Source of the DNA: Opisthorchis felineus
Lineage: Eukaryota; Platyhelminthes; Trematoda; Opisthorchiida; Opisthorchiidae
NCBI GenBank assembly: GCA_004794785.1
Contig: SJOL01009412.1
Coordinates: 502,176 to 566,175, forward strand
Direction: 5' to 3'
Length of the DNA: 64,000 nt
Under the pieces are notes generated by a model. The model searched no databases. It was given only the letters and a program-made list of their open reading frames with translations, and had not been told where the DNA came from. Positions 47,901 through 59,792 of the stretch are shown piece by piece (within the stretch, counting starts at the first letter, position 1; each line of letters starts with the position of its first letter). Both the position numbers and the translations under genes were made by a program.

Positions 47901-50900
47901 AGCCAGACGCAGGGAGCATCACGCTGATCCCATTCTGGAAGACGAGTCACACCAACAGTATCCGGATTCCTCACTTTCGTCCTCACACCCTGATAGATTT
48001 TGCGGCGGTGGATAGCAGTGTAGAAAGTTTACCATGAAGCATCTTCGCGTCGCCATTGAATTTTCATAGTCCCCATGTAGAAGTTTTTCAAGGGCTGTTT
48101 GGTCCTTTATTTCACTAAGCGCTACATTACCCCCCCCCCAGTGGTATCGCTCACCGTAAGCTGACTCAACCTATACTGCTAAGTCGAGGACTATCACCCT
48201 TCTGGGAGCCAAAAGCATTGCATCCTAGCAGAACCTGCAAGCCCTGATGTAATAGGCGAACACCATCTCCGAACTAAAGGTGGTTGCACATCGATAGGCT
48301 TAAGTTGTCTTTGAACGGCACACTCTCACAATATCCCCATTGTCTTCTGTTTCTCCAGGTGCGTTGCTGAGCCCGGCTGAGTGTCGCGTCCGTGGTGCTG
48401 TGCGGTTTTCTGATGCATGGGCGGGTGGTTTCGCCACTTTTGCACGCTGTCAAGCCACCGGAACCATCTATGCGTGTGGACTGAACAACTACGGTCAGTT
48501 AGGATTAAAGAAACCGTCTGCAGTTGTGAACGGCGATGCAGATGAGAACGATGAGGCCACAATTGATGGGGGACTTGGTGAAGAAGGAGACGAAATGGAT
48601 GTAGACGCAGCACGGTTGATTACTGACCAAAATGAAGTGGATAAATCCGAAGCAGTTCTACTTGCCCGGCAAGGTCCTCTTATTCAGTTTATGCTCACCA
48701 AAGCTCACGGTTTTTCCCGTGATCGGAACTGGCGCCAGTTTGCCGTTGGTATGCATCACACATTAGCATTGGATGGTCTCGGTAGGTATTCTGATACTAT
48801 TCATTCCCTCTGGTTATACAACCGAGCTAAATTAGTCCACTGCTTAGCTTTCCAAATTCGCATGCATTCTAGTTCTTGCACAATACGAAATGACCTTGTC
48901 TCCAACTTGTTTTCAGAAAGTCCATTTGGTTGAGTACTGGGGCTGCCGGAGGTATTTTGTTTGGCCTACACAGACAAGACTTTACAGTATTCTCTCAGTC
49001 TGATGGTCTTCCCGTAGGACATCCCACTGTAACGTGATCCAACGGCCATGCGCGACACTCCCGAACGATATACTATTGGCCCTTCGGTTGCGAAAGCCTT
49101 CCCCATATGAACGCGTTTATCTTTTCGGAGTCCATAGGGATGTTATATCGTTCGGCTGGATGTAGCACGTTGATCAGTGAACTGGTGATCAGACTGCCAG
49201 TTTGACATAAGTCGCTTGACTTCGTCCGTTTCTCAGCTATGTAACCGTTGACTCTCATGAAACATATTGCTTACAACTTAGCTATTGTTACTCTAAACAG
49301 TGTTCGCTAGTTGTATTTGACCACGGGAAGGTTACTGTACGCGGATTTATTTTCATACTCCCCCAATCAGATAACTGTTCTGTGTGTAACTAGTAGGCGC
49401 ATTTTTCAACTGTGTGGATCATTAGCGTGCGTAGCTCCCACCAGCTATCGAGAGGAGGGCATGTTCTCATTTCTCCCTACCGGCAGCTGACCTATACACC
49501 GTTGAAAGTCCGTGGTTCGAACCCGACCTCTACCTCTCAACGTTTAGGCTTGGGCAACCTGGCAGTATCCTAGCCCTACGGGTGGCATGGCTGCTAGGCA
49601 CCGAAAGTGTTACAGTTGAACGATTTTTTTCATTTCGACGAAACAGCACATTCAGGCCATTACTGTGAATCGAATAGGTGACTCATTGTTCATGTCTTAA
49701 TCATTGAATCGTTTTAAGGGCCCAAAGCCACTTTCCGCATCCACGTAAAGTCTACTTTGAGTTCAACTACCGCTCTATTTTGGTTTCATACTTACAAAGG
49801 CCTCTTATACTTCCCACATGCTTATTGCCCATTTTCACATAGGTCATGTTTACGCAGTCGGTCGTCCCGATTACGGCCGACTTGGTTTGGGAAAGCCAAC
49901 TACAGTATCTCATTTATCAGTTCCCCAGCCATCGCGCGTACAAGGACTGCTCTCCGATCGTACTTGTTCATGGGTAGGATGTGGTGAAGCCTGTTCTTTC
50001 GCCGTAGACACGTCCGGTGAGTTGTAAAGTTTTTACTCTCCCGTTTCCCGGTCCCTGCTCAGACTCGATGCTTGACCCAAAGTAATCTCTTTGAGTGGCG
50101 CAGTTGTTTTTTATCCGATTTCCGGACCGTGCAAGGTCACCTACTGAAGCGGTTTGTCATCCAAATTAGCGTGGCCATTTTGATCTAACAAAAGTTGTGC
50201 TTACGTTACACTTCCGCCTCAGGTTCACTATATGTTTGGTGATCCAAATTGCTTAGCCCAATGGTCCTTTAGTTGTACCTTATAACTATCCAGTTTAGGT
50301 TTACTACGAAGGGACTGCTCCAGTCTGAAAATTCGTCACTTAGTGAGCTATCTCGCACCGAGTCGCCTTATATAACTACTCGACTGACAGATGAACAGCG
50401 TCATACCTTTCTAAGTTCAGAGTAAACATACTACCGATAGACCACCTGTAGCTGAATGGCAGTGCTCCTGCGGTAGCTACCGTTTCAGATCTCCCTAAGG
50501 ATTCATGAGGTGCGCCCCCGTAGGGAATTTCGGACATGGTACCTTTTGGATTTTTACCATAGTTTGGTCTCCCTTGTAACGTTAAATTCAGATTCGAATA
50601 AAGATTGAAAACGCTGTCGGATAGTCGTTGGGATGACGGCTAAAGCCGATATGCAGCTTGCGACACTCTCCTCAGATTGAGTGCGGTAGTACCTTGAGTA
50701 AACTCCCCCCCAGGGAAGACCATCCCCAATTAAGACCATTTCATTTCGGTCCCGTAAGATTTTGCCCGAAATTGATATCTTTTGAGAAACCACCCATACA
50801 ACTCCTAACAAAGAGCACTAAGCGTCCCTGAGAAGCAACTGCCCCTCTAAACAAAAACCATGATGCAAACTTTTCGGTCTTAGTTTTCCCACCTCAAGAC

Positions 50901-52019
50901 ACCAAGTAAACACATAACTACGCGCGGTGTGTGGTTCCAACGTGGTTGGGGTTTCCAAAAATGATTTCCAGATATATACACCCTAATTACTACAGTAATC
51001 CTTCGAAAGTATCCCCCTCCGAAGACAGGTTACTGCTCTGAAGAGGATATACTAGCGCTCTCCATCATCCACGGTTAAGTATATAGACAACAGTCCGTTT
51101 TGTTAGTCTGAGGTGTGGAAACCTAATAACATATACCATTAAAGAGCCGGACCTAACATAAGAAGCGCGGCAAATTTCCAACATCGGTTGAGTAACACAC
51201 TTTCCAGTCATAGGGGGATTTCTAGATTTTGTTTAGGCCAGGGTTTTTCAAACTTTGACGCACAGCGTGCAGCACCATCATCCCTCATTTTATACATAGC
51301 CCGTGAACAGTAGAACCAGGATTTGGACAAATAGTCATGCAAGAGTGGGGTATCCGAATAGAAACCACCTTTGTGGAGATTACGTAACGTCACTCTCCGA
51401 AAGGCGCGATTTAGTGTGCGACGTCTTTGCAGAAAGGTCCGCTTCTCGAGGATTTCAAATGTTATCCTGAATATCACGTATGTTGGCTAATACTGGTTCT
51501 GCAGAAAGTTTGTAAACTCATGCTTGGAATACATCTGCTGATGACTTATACTTCTTTCTTTCCTCGACTTTACCAATTCTGAAGTAAGGATTTGGAATTT
51601 TAGACTTTTCCATATTCCAGGGTATACGTGAGAAATCAAGAAATTAGCATGGGATGGGTTTATAGCTCAATGGACTTGCCAGTGTAGGACATGAATGGGG
51701 GAGTTGTTTACATGTGCACAGCAGTGAGTGTTAATTGTGGGTTCGACTGCACATCGGCAGTTTTACTTGACTAATCCGGTGCGGTAACTCGTTTGCCGTG
51801 TGGTATTCGTTCGTCCTCAGACGCAGCGGATATGATGCTGTCAACGCGAATTGGGTCTCCTATTGTTGACTGGTTTCTAACACACTGGGTCTTATGAAGG
51901 CCTACCCCGGGTGAACAAATCATCATTAACCAGGGGGATCACCATTATACACATTGGAATGTTTATCAACAACAGCACAAGCCTGTCAGCAATAAACAGA
52001 CGTAGACCATTTCAGTATG

Positions 52020-52066
<47 letters not shown>

Positions 52067-53847
52067 AAGTGGTACCATCAACAGATTCATCGTAGTTAGC
52101 AAAGATGCACGTGAACAGTGTATTGTATGATAATACAATAATATCTATCTTGAAGTTGTAGAAATGCTAATCCAAATGGGCGTGTCGATAAACAAAACTA
52201 TCAGTTAACTACCAATGTCCACTGTAGTAAACACGCAGTAGTTCACCCAATAGAGGCTTCCCCCAATCAAGACCTGGCCCCCAGAGATTGTGAATTTGAT
52301 ACCTTTCCACCTCTGCAACAAGGTGCACTGAGTTCTTACATATTTTAAGCCAGTTGGGTGTCTGAACGATGGCGCAAATACAACATTCTTAGTCCTAGGT
52401 GATTTACACACAACTGCAGTTTCCCCCTTCAGTATCACCTTTCAGACTAGACGTTTTGTGGTTGCTCTGCTAGTTCTTTGGAGAACTAGGCGGTCTTTAG
52501 GGTTGGAACAACTTTACTACACCTTTTTGCTGTAGGGAGACAACTTGAAAAGATCAATCAGAAATGATCCCTTTTGAAGGTCTGTTTCTTTAGGGGATGG
52601 TTGTACACTCATCTTCCCTCGGGAAGATCGAAAGTGGTTTCTTCTGAGAGGAACTTTGCTGAAATATGCCTCATGGATCCAGTAAATTGGTTTGATGATT
52701 GGCTTCTACTGGGGATGGTCTCTTCAGTCTCTCCATGACTTCACTCAGAACATTGAACTGGAGTATTGCTTGATTGTGTCACACTGAGTGTCATCGTCTG
52801 TCAAGCATTTCATATACCTGTGTAGAATCAACACAGTTCTAGGCAGCCTTGACACCATTGTTCACCCCGCTGAACGTAACATCCTCATAGGTGAGATCGC
52901 GCACAATTTTGTACCCAAACGAAAGTCTGGTGCAATTGCAGTTAGTGTCTGTGAGGTTGTGCCTTTTTGACTGACCTTGACTTTTACCATTGCGGTGATG
53001 TCCGTGGACGTTGGAAGTGCTTTTTGTAAGGCGTTTGTTATATTGAATGCGTTATAAAATAGGGTCACAATATAAATGCACTAGCTGCAGCGCATCACTG
53101 GGTCATTGTCATGATTTGAGGTACCTACATTATTGTTTGCCGTATGACCGGTAGAGGGCGTCCCTCCTCAAAGGAGCGTGTCCCCTCTCAACCAAGGCCA
53201 TTTAAGTCTTTCCTCATGAGTGGTGTTTGTTCAGGGATTACCATGTTCAGTTTTTTACTCTATTAACTTCGAGCTTTCAGCAACCTTGATCGTTGGTTGA
53301 AAAACGCCTCGTTTTTACTCGAGGAGCCACCATCAGGCATGCTCAGCCCAATGTTTCAAGCTCGACGAACTAACACCCAAGTAATGCACTCAAGTTACTT
53401 ATATTCTGTAACATTACTACCGCTTTGGATATAGAGCGCCCACCGCATGTCGGCTCGACTCGAAAATCCGAAATAACCAGTACAAACGTAAGGACAGTTA
53501 AATGAAGCAACTGGACAGCTAAACTTACGGGAAGAGAACTCAGTCGGCCACTCAGAAGGCAAGATGGAGCAACTGAGCTAGTCAAGAGTATCCAGACCTC
53601 CCAGTCAAATATCAGCGGAAAAATGGCCGATGATGTGGCCTTACGATTAGTTAAAACGCAGCCTGACACATACATCGACCAGTAAGAACACAAGACAGAT
53701 TACTCTCAAAACATCGACCAATCAGTTAACGAGACTACCGACCACAACTTCGAGTCGATCGATCAAATGAATGGGTCCGACCAACTGATCACAGTACGGC
53801 AGTGATCATCAATGTCAACACTGATGTTGCTGTCTCTGATAATAATA

Positions 53848-53897
<50 letters not shown>

Positions 53898-56800
53898 CAC
53901 GGCTACCATACACCCCGCACTACCAGATAGACGCAAGCAGTGAGAAGGGGAGCACCACAGCTGATGTCATACTGACGATATTGCCTCGATTAACAACCAG
54001 TTGGCAATACTTGCGGGCAAGCCGATAACCAAGCACCACACTCTGGATACCTGTATTCCGTAGCGTTGCCAACTCCTCGATCCGACGGGTATTCGTGCTT
54101 GTGGTTAGCCTAGAAACGCAGAGTTTGCAACTTTTTCTCATGATCTTATGTGTGTTCTGGAAAGTCTCAAAGTTACGCTTATCGTTCCGTCAAAATCGCG
54201 TCTATAGGCATGGTTAAGGTTAGCGGACTAACTCACTTGGTTTACCAAACAGTGTTGATCGGAGCTAAACTAACTGTTGAGCTACGCTGCCTTCTGACAC
54301 GTACACTCGGTTTCTCTTCTGTCTGTAATCGGGCGTTATCATATGAAGTTGAACGGGTTGGCGTGAAAATGTGAATGCTTTCTTCAGGTCGCTTTTTTAA
54401 AACAATTATTTTGCCGTGTCCGTATGCTAGCGCTTCTCTCACATCTTTTTTTTACTGTTATAGGAGTCGCCTACTCGTGGGGCATGGGCAGTAATAAGCA
54501 GTTGGGTCACGGAGATGACGACGATGAGGACTGCTATGAACCGGGAGTTATCAAAGGCAAACAATTGGAAAACAGGTGAATTCACTGTGATTTCTTTTCG
54601 CTAAAGGGGTTCTTCCTCTTTCGATGCACGTTCTTTGGTGTAATCGCTGCCGACAGTCACGTGACATTTTTATCATGCCTTTTTAGCATCCCTCCCCACA
54701 AGTAGGAAAATTTTCATGGATGCATCATCACGATCGTGATCATTAACAGCGATACGTGTGTCAACACTGATGCTTAAATTCCCTACAGGCATGTCAGTTC
54801 ACCAAGGTGTAGCTTTCAATCATAGAAGAGCTCTTTGTTTACCCTTTCCTGACAACTGGACGAGCAAGGAATGTTCATACTCGGCTTGACTCCATGAGGA
54901 ACAGTTTTGTCTCATATTTCGTCCATCGACAGTCCGTCGCACTTTTAATTCGGATTTAGTCAGGCGCTAACATGTTGTAAAAGGGGCAGAAGTGAACGGT
55001 ATTTCTTTTCTCAGAACGATCACTTCGGGCTGTGTCGGAGATTGACCCACGTAAAGCGGATTCCGTTGCTCTGGATTCTGTATTCCTGCGCACATGCACA
55101 AAGTTAACGTTTTCAAGACTCCTCATCATTGGAATTTGTCCTTTTTTGACAAGTCTAAATAAACAGAGACGATATCTGCCTATTCACTTCTGGAGTTTTG
55201 CGTCATACGTCTTCAGAATGTACAGCTATACACCGCTTTGCGTTCCTTCTGTCCACATCACCGTTTAGTCTAGGTTAAATATATTAATTTCAGGTAGCCC
55301 TAGGCCAACAAACATTCATTTCCACATTGAAGTTCTTACGGCAACGCGGATCCGATAACTTGTCGGCTGTTCTTGGTTTCCTCTATTCTGCCTTTTAGCC
55401 TTCGTGACCTCTGTGGTTAAAAACCTGAGATAAAGTTCTCATTTCCTTCAGCCGATTTCACTAGTCCAAAGAAAGTAACTGAGGAGACTTCACTAATGCA
55501 GCCACGATCATAGGTGGAAAACACATGACAGTTCCATCTGCTTCCATCCGGTGAACACGCATTCCGATTGTCTTGGACTGGGACATTCCTGTCCAGTATC
55601 AATGTTGTATCTGCATCCACGCCACACTGACTGGCGACATTGATCCCATCGATGTGCGTGCAAACTTTGGCTCGCAGTCCCAATCACATCACATCCCGCC
55701 ACTTTGCGAATTCCATATCATAATCTGACCTTGTCTTTCCGACATTTCTCTTTGTTCCAATTCATCTTTTGTCGCCTGCGAATTCAATGGTCAATTCCTC
55801 TAATTCCGGCTCTTGTCACACTATCTGTCTCGTAATACTTCACTGTGCAGTCCATTCTAGTCTTAGTTACTTTTTGTGCATTACCAATAGAAGCAGTCCG
55901 TCGTAATTGGACAGTCAACGATACATCAAGCCGGCAACCTAAGGTAACATTCTGCCTTGGTTTCGGGTTCACTTATCCAGAAGCTTGGGTTATCCTTTGA
56001 ACCGGGATTATTCATTTTTATCCAGTCTACCTAGCGTCTGTGCACCTTACCATCATTTTGCATGAGACTGAATAGAGCGTCCCAAAAGGTATGTGGACCA
56101 ATTGCAGTAGGTACTTTGACAGTGCAATCCACACTGACTACCAAGTAGTATCCATTCATGCCCAGTATTTGCTTGCTCTAGTCAGTATGTGGAGAACTGA
56201 CGCAGATAATTCTATGGACAACGGCTCACCGCTGTGCAATTACAGCACTTTTATTTTGAAGAATTCTAGTGAGGATACAAAAGGGAGGTAAGTTGCCTGG
56301 TTCTAGTCTGCCAGTGATATTCCATAGGTATGGACCCCCCGAACATCCAGTCAATGATCTGAATGGAACCAAAGCGAGGAGGATGTTGATATTACTCGTA
56401 ACTTAACTACACCTGTCTGATCAAAGTTCACACGCGCCTATGTAGTTATCTAATGTCTGAAACGACAGAGCTACTTCCTTGAACTTGAGAGCAACTATGC
56501 GGTATCGCGTACCGTGAATGTCTCTGGAGATGTAGGCATTTCGGAATGATTTTGGTAGGCTAGCATTGAGTCCCTTCCCCGTCTACTTTAATAACTTCCT
56601 TCATCGTAAGGCCTTCAACTAAATCATGGTTGTACGGCAGCGAAGCATCAATGACCACTTATGTTATGCTGTCGATGATGATGATGATGACTCGCTACTG
56701 ATTATCCGATTACCCTATACATGTCTCTTCTCTCTACAGGTTCGTCTCTGTTATTGACGCAGGTGGTCAGCACACTGTCCTTCTTGCCCATTCTTCACTA

Positions 56801-57586
56801 CCCTCAAATGGTATGCCTTTAGCCAACGCACCTCCCCTGTCGAATGACATTACCAGTGGAAATGGACACGACCTGCCTGATGAAGCATCATACACGTCCA
56901 GTGCCTTGAAGACCCCCTCGTCTGAAAACATCGGTAACAACATATCCGTCTTTTCCACAACTATTCCGCATCCAGCATCTGATAATAAATTTGCTGATTT
57001 GTCTGCTATAGCTCCAGTGTTAGCACCAGCACATCCAAGGCGAAATCGTCATCTCAGTCCCTCCTCCGTAACGGGCTACGCTCCCGTCACGTTCCTGGGC
57101 CGGGGAGCGGATAGTACCACATGTAGTACTGCGGGTGCGACAATAAACAGCAGCGTCCACAGTTCCGCAGTGTCGGACACAAGTTCCGTTGGTTCCTGTG
57201 CTTCAAACACTAGTACAAGTAGTCAGTTGAACAGCGCAAAGAGTACAGACGGCGGGGGAAGTAGCCGGTGCAGTTCCTTCGGCACTTACAGTGTACAGAG
57301 CAGTCTGCCCGTGGGCCCGCCGGCTGAGGACGTCCCAGGAGTGTCGGCAAACAATGGTTCTCTGATGTTGGATCCTCTAAGTGCCTCGCTGTTAGCCACC
57401 TCAAGGACCCTAACGCAGACAGCCAGAGCGGGTGCTGTCGGGTGTCGGTCCACGCAGATTCGTTCAGCTGGAATGAGTATTTGCAGTACTAGCAGTGAAG
57501 CAGGCCTACCAACGGACACCATATCTTTAGGTTCCATGACTGCTTCACCAGCCGACTTGATTAGTGGAGAGCAATCTAGCAGCTGA
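44478..57586 (+). CDS. RCC1: RCC1 orthologue, Ran guanine-nucleotide exchange factor (six exons seen, 5' exon missing)
   Basis: The joined exons 44478-44968, 45779-46163, 48359-48781, 49843-50016, 54464-54575 and 56740-57586 give 809 codons in one frame. Every intron is GT-AG and phases match (0, 1, 1, 1, 2). RCC1 is the chromatin-bound seven-bladed propeller that loads GTP on Ran, driving nuclear transport and spindle assembly. Propeller hallmarks appear in order: [102 protein letters not shown] and GGQHTVLLA. The Asp of AGDSH and of SGQDH and the His of MHHT, which sit on the Ran-binding face in known RCC1, are kept. Oddities are acidic insertions in exons 3 and 5, and a serine-rich tail of ~260 residues that makes the protein about twice the usual ~420. 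The N-terminal basic arm that binds DNA is not seen and may be on the missing exon. Confidence 0.93.
44969..45778 (+). other. RCC1 intron A
   Basis: An 810-bp intron, GTGAGT to GTTAG. The 104-codon plus frame inside (45,362-45,676) shows no domain and is not needed for the protein. Confidence 0.8.
45779..46163 (+). CDS. RCC1: RCC1 exon (second visible)
   Basis: It joins in phase 0 to give [20 protein letters not shown] across the splice. It continues with [16 protein letters not shown], a proline-rich loop, [20 protein letters not shown] and [20 protein letters not shown]. It ends at a GTAAGT donor in phase 1. Confidence 0.93.
47030..47250 (-). pseudogene. RTE-type LINE C-terminal fragment in RCC1 intron B
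   Basis: The minus strand reads [20 protein letters not shown] and QGWQPDRGD, matching the LGHVLRMP-HRLP and GW-RGGQ blocks of the 35-kb LINE. It opposes the gene and is decayed. Confidence 0.65.
47503..47696 (+). mobile_element. tRNA-derived SINE, copy 5
   Basis: Head GAGCTCGAGTGGTTAAGGTG, B-box-like GGTTTGGACCC, then the family body (CTTCCTTCGGGCGACATGGC, GGCACCGAAAGGGTGCTACA). It ends in GCTGAG plus an ATT-type microsatellite (47,671-47,696). It lies in RCC1 intron B in the sense direction. Confidence 0.85.
47875..48005 (-). pseudogene. RTE-type LINE extreme C-terminus fragment in RCC1 intron B
   Basis: The minus strand reads [20 protein letters not shown], the counterpart of TRFPGWGPRDPHCAWLETL at 35.0 kb. 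It must be a separate insertion from the fragment at 47.03-47.25 kb, because the protein order is reversed. Confidence 0.7.
48359..48781 (+). CDS. RCC1: RCC1 exon (third visible), with acidic insertion
   Basis: The acceptor TTTCTCCAG and donor CTCG|GTAGGT give phases 1 and 1. It encodes [20 protein letters not shown] and [17 protein letters not shown], then an insertion of roughly 45 residues rich in D/E ([22 protein letters not shown]), then [19 protein letters not shown]. The acidic loop lies between two blades and would project from the propeller. Confidence 0.92.
48782..49842 (+). other. RCC1 intron C
   Basis: A 1,061-bp intron containing a 5'-truncated SINE near 49.5 kb. The rest is unremarkable. 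Confidence 0.8.
49500..49640 (+). mobile_element. tRNA-derived SINE, copy 6 (5'-truncated)
   Basis: It begins within the head (AAGTCCGTGGTTCGAACCC, B-box intact) and continues with CTTGGGCAACCTGGCAGTAT, CGGGTGGCATGGC and GGCACCGAAAGTGTTACAG to GAACGATTTTTTTC. It lies in RCC1 intron C, sense direction. Confidence 0.85.
49843..50016 (+). CDS. RCC1: RCC1 exon (fourth visible)
   Basis: The acceptor TTCACATAG and donor TCCG|GTGAGT give phase 1 at both ends. It encodes [20 protein letters not shown] and [16 protein letters not shown], one propeller blade plus the start of the next. Confidence 0.92.
52023..52064. repeat. CA microsatellite
   Basis: About 21 uninterrupted CA units in RCC1 intron D. 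Confidence 0.97.
53838..53894. repeat. TAA microsatellite
   Basis: About 19 TAA/AAT units with one interruption (TAG) near the start, in RCC1 intron D. Confidence 0.97.
54464..54575 (+). CDS. RCC1: RCC1 exon (fifth visible)
   Basis: The acceptor TGTTATAG follows a long T run and the donor AACAG|GTGAAT ends it; phases are 1 in and 2 out. It encodes [17 protein letters not shown], the acidic DDDDED, and VIKGKQLEN, matching the last full blade of RCC1. Confidence 0.92.
54576..56739 (+). other. RCC1 intron E
   Basis: A 2.2-kb intron. Two minus-strand open frames (55,417-55,683 and 55,784-55,972) look composition-wise protein-like but match no family I know. A GAT microsatellite sits at 56,673-56,690. 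Confidence 0.75.
56740..57586 (+). CDS. RCC1: RCC1 last exon with serine-rich C-terminal tail
   Basis: The acceptor CTCTCTACAG is phase 2. [20 protein letters not shown] closes the propeller. The remaining ~260 codons to TGA 57,584 encode a low-complexity tail rich in Ser, Thr, Ala and Gly (for example [39 protein letters not shown]). The whole exon is open, with coding-like composition and no domain motif. The tail is probably disordered and could carry many phosphorylation sites. Confidence 0.9.
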
Positions 57587-59792
57587 AAACGCTAAACGCT
57601 CAAGTAACAGGAAAACGCACACGGATGGAATGTTTCTTTTCATCTTAACCTTTACAATCACCCGGTTCCAACACCAGCTGTGAATGCCATTTCCTTACTC
57701 CAGTTGTTTGTGCATGGCCCAATGGGTGACCCCTCTGATCCATTTCTGTCCGTTTGCGACTGTGATTCCGTGCGAATCATTCTTCCTCGTGTGCATTCTA
57801 AGCGGTCAAACTCCCCGTTGTACACATAGACCCTGTAAGCCCGCCTCTCACAGCACAAGAGACGAAATCTTGAAAATGAACCCTAATCGCTGCTGACCCT
57901 TTGTCATCCTTTCCTTTCTGTCGTTTCCGGGGCTGAATGTACCAGTTTATTCCCATGTGTCTATTTTCAATTTGATATGCATACCTGTCGACAGAAACCA
58001 TTCTTTTTCACCGTGGTCGACATCTGTCAGGAGGTTCCTTGCCGTCCAGTCTCCATAAGAGTTCACATGTTGTCAAAACTTCACAACTGTGTATACGAGA
58101 CCCTTTTGAATTCTTGCACCACAATCTAAACTGGCATCGATTATCTCTTGAAAAACAATTTCACCATACCGAGTCATACCGACGTTCCCATATCTAGAAA
58201 AATTGCAGCTCATAAGGGAGAGAGGCGCGGGTATCACTCGTCTATCAGCAAATGTGCCCATTCATGCATACTGCCCAAGATGGTGATTTCTCTAGTCCTG
58301 ATTACTTGGCCAAATTAACTAGTGTAGCTTAGCCAACCTTATCCGTTCGCACAAAGATGGTGCGCGCATTCAAATACTTTGTGATTCACCTACTTAGTGT
58401 GTTCATACAATCAGAAAGGTTGGGCACGACTCCTTCGAAGGCTTTGTGGCTATCTACCTCGTGACAGTTGAGTTGCAATCGATTGCGACTGGTAACAGGT
58501 GCGTGTGGGAACCCGACAAGTCCCTCGACTAACCTGAGACGTCACGGATGCACAAGAGTGAATAGACTACCACGGAAGGGCTTAATACAGACAGCATATC
58601 CTTGTTATTCGAAACCATTGGCAGGTAGCCAGCATTGAAGGCATTTTTAAATGTGCTATCCAGTCTCCATACTGATAAGTCTTCGATCGAATCTCCTTTA
58701 GAATGTAAGCCGAAGGACATATTTTTCTCTGCTACTCAAGCGGATCTTTCGAGTTCTCGAAGCAAAGCACTCAACGTTTTCGCTTCGGTGGAGCAAACCT
58801 AATTCACATACTGATCCGTCTGATAGGCAACTAAGGTGTACACCCAAAAGAGACACGACCCCGTTTCTCTTCTCTACAGTACAACATACTTGAGAATGAA
58901 CACGACTAAAAATCTCTAGCAAGTGGTCCAAGACAGTATTCTTGTTATTCGCATTGTTTCGATGCTTTGTATCCCCTCGGAGGTTAGGGTAACAATGATC
59001 AACTGCTCTTCACCATCCATTGTTTACTTTGAATACCAGACGAAAGCCCCGAACGCTCAAATTAGTGTCAGACACTCGTGAAGTTATACATACTGCACTT
59101 CAATTCTTGGTGGTTGCGCTTGCAGTTGAGTAGCTTAGATAACCTTGTTACCTGTGAGAATTTCCCGATGCTAGTTTGATCTCCAACGTGACAGACGGAT
59201 CTTGAGTGAATCCTAGAGCAATCATAGTTGCTACCCTGGGAGCGGATGTTTCTGGCCTAAGCATTTCTGTTGGCAGTGTGAAAAATTTGTGAAACCTTCA
59301 GATCACAGGTAATTCGTTCGTCCCGATACAGCGATTCTGATCAGTATTCCAAATGTGGTGATGTTCCGTTTTGCAGACAACGAGGGGAGTAGGTTGCAGA
59401 GTATAGCGAAAGGATAACCCAATCAAAACATTTGTTTACAATATTTTTCGTTTAGAAAGTGAAAATTCCGGGGCTATCGTAAAGAGTAGTACTGTTTTGG
59501 TGTCGTACTGATTTCAAAGCAGTTCCAACACTGACTGAGGGTAGAAAATCTTATAGGAAGCTGACCAGGAACGCTTGTGGGGCGATGTTCATGTGAACTG
59601 TTGTCGTCATCTTTACAGAGGATAATGCGTGCTTTTCCTTGCGTGCATGATGCATTTGATCTCAAATATAGGGATACTTGATACTGTCATACCCGGCATC
59701 TCATCTCGTCCAGTTTTTAATGTAACACTCAAATCGTCTTTTCCATAGAACGAGAATGCTGAACGAACATTGTACTCAGAGAACAAAGCAAG
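57587..59792. other. 3' flank between two convergent genes
   Basis: The RCC1 3' UTR begins here, but no AATAAA is seen in the first 500 bases. No coding signal is recognised. The two genes run towards each other with ~2.2 kb between stop codons. Confidence 0.5.

Larger units (their letters stand above)
46164..48358 (+). other. RCC1 intron B, repeat-bearing
   Basis: This 2.2-kb intron holds two RTE LINE fragments and one SINE copy (annotated separately). The first ~870 bases show nothing recognisable. Confidence 0.8.
50017..54463 (+). other. RCC1 intron D (4.4 kb)
   Basis: This largest visible intron contains a CA microsatellite (52,023-52,064), a TAA microsatellite (53,838-53,894) and an A-box/B-box-like pair (TATAGCTCAATGG at 51,660 and GGGTTCGACTGC at 51,740), too weak to call. 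The short minus frame at 53,920-54,141 has no known domain. Confidence 0.75.

Noticed and set aside
48340..48933. Single-exon protein spanning 197 codons
   Set aside because: The first 6 and last ~50 codons lie in introns. The acceptor at 48,358 and donor at 48,782 restore RCC1 homology exactly.
51652..51760. SINE or tRNA with boxes at 51,660 and 51,740
   Set aside because: The A- and B-box-like motifs are ~80 bases apart with no second copy and no tRNA-like arms between.
53838..53894. CRISPR-like or structured repeat array
   Set aside because: It is a plain TAA microsatellite. No spaced direct repeats exist anywhere in the window.
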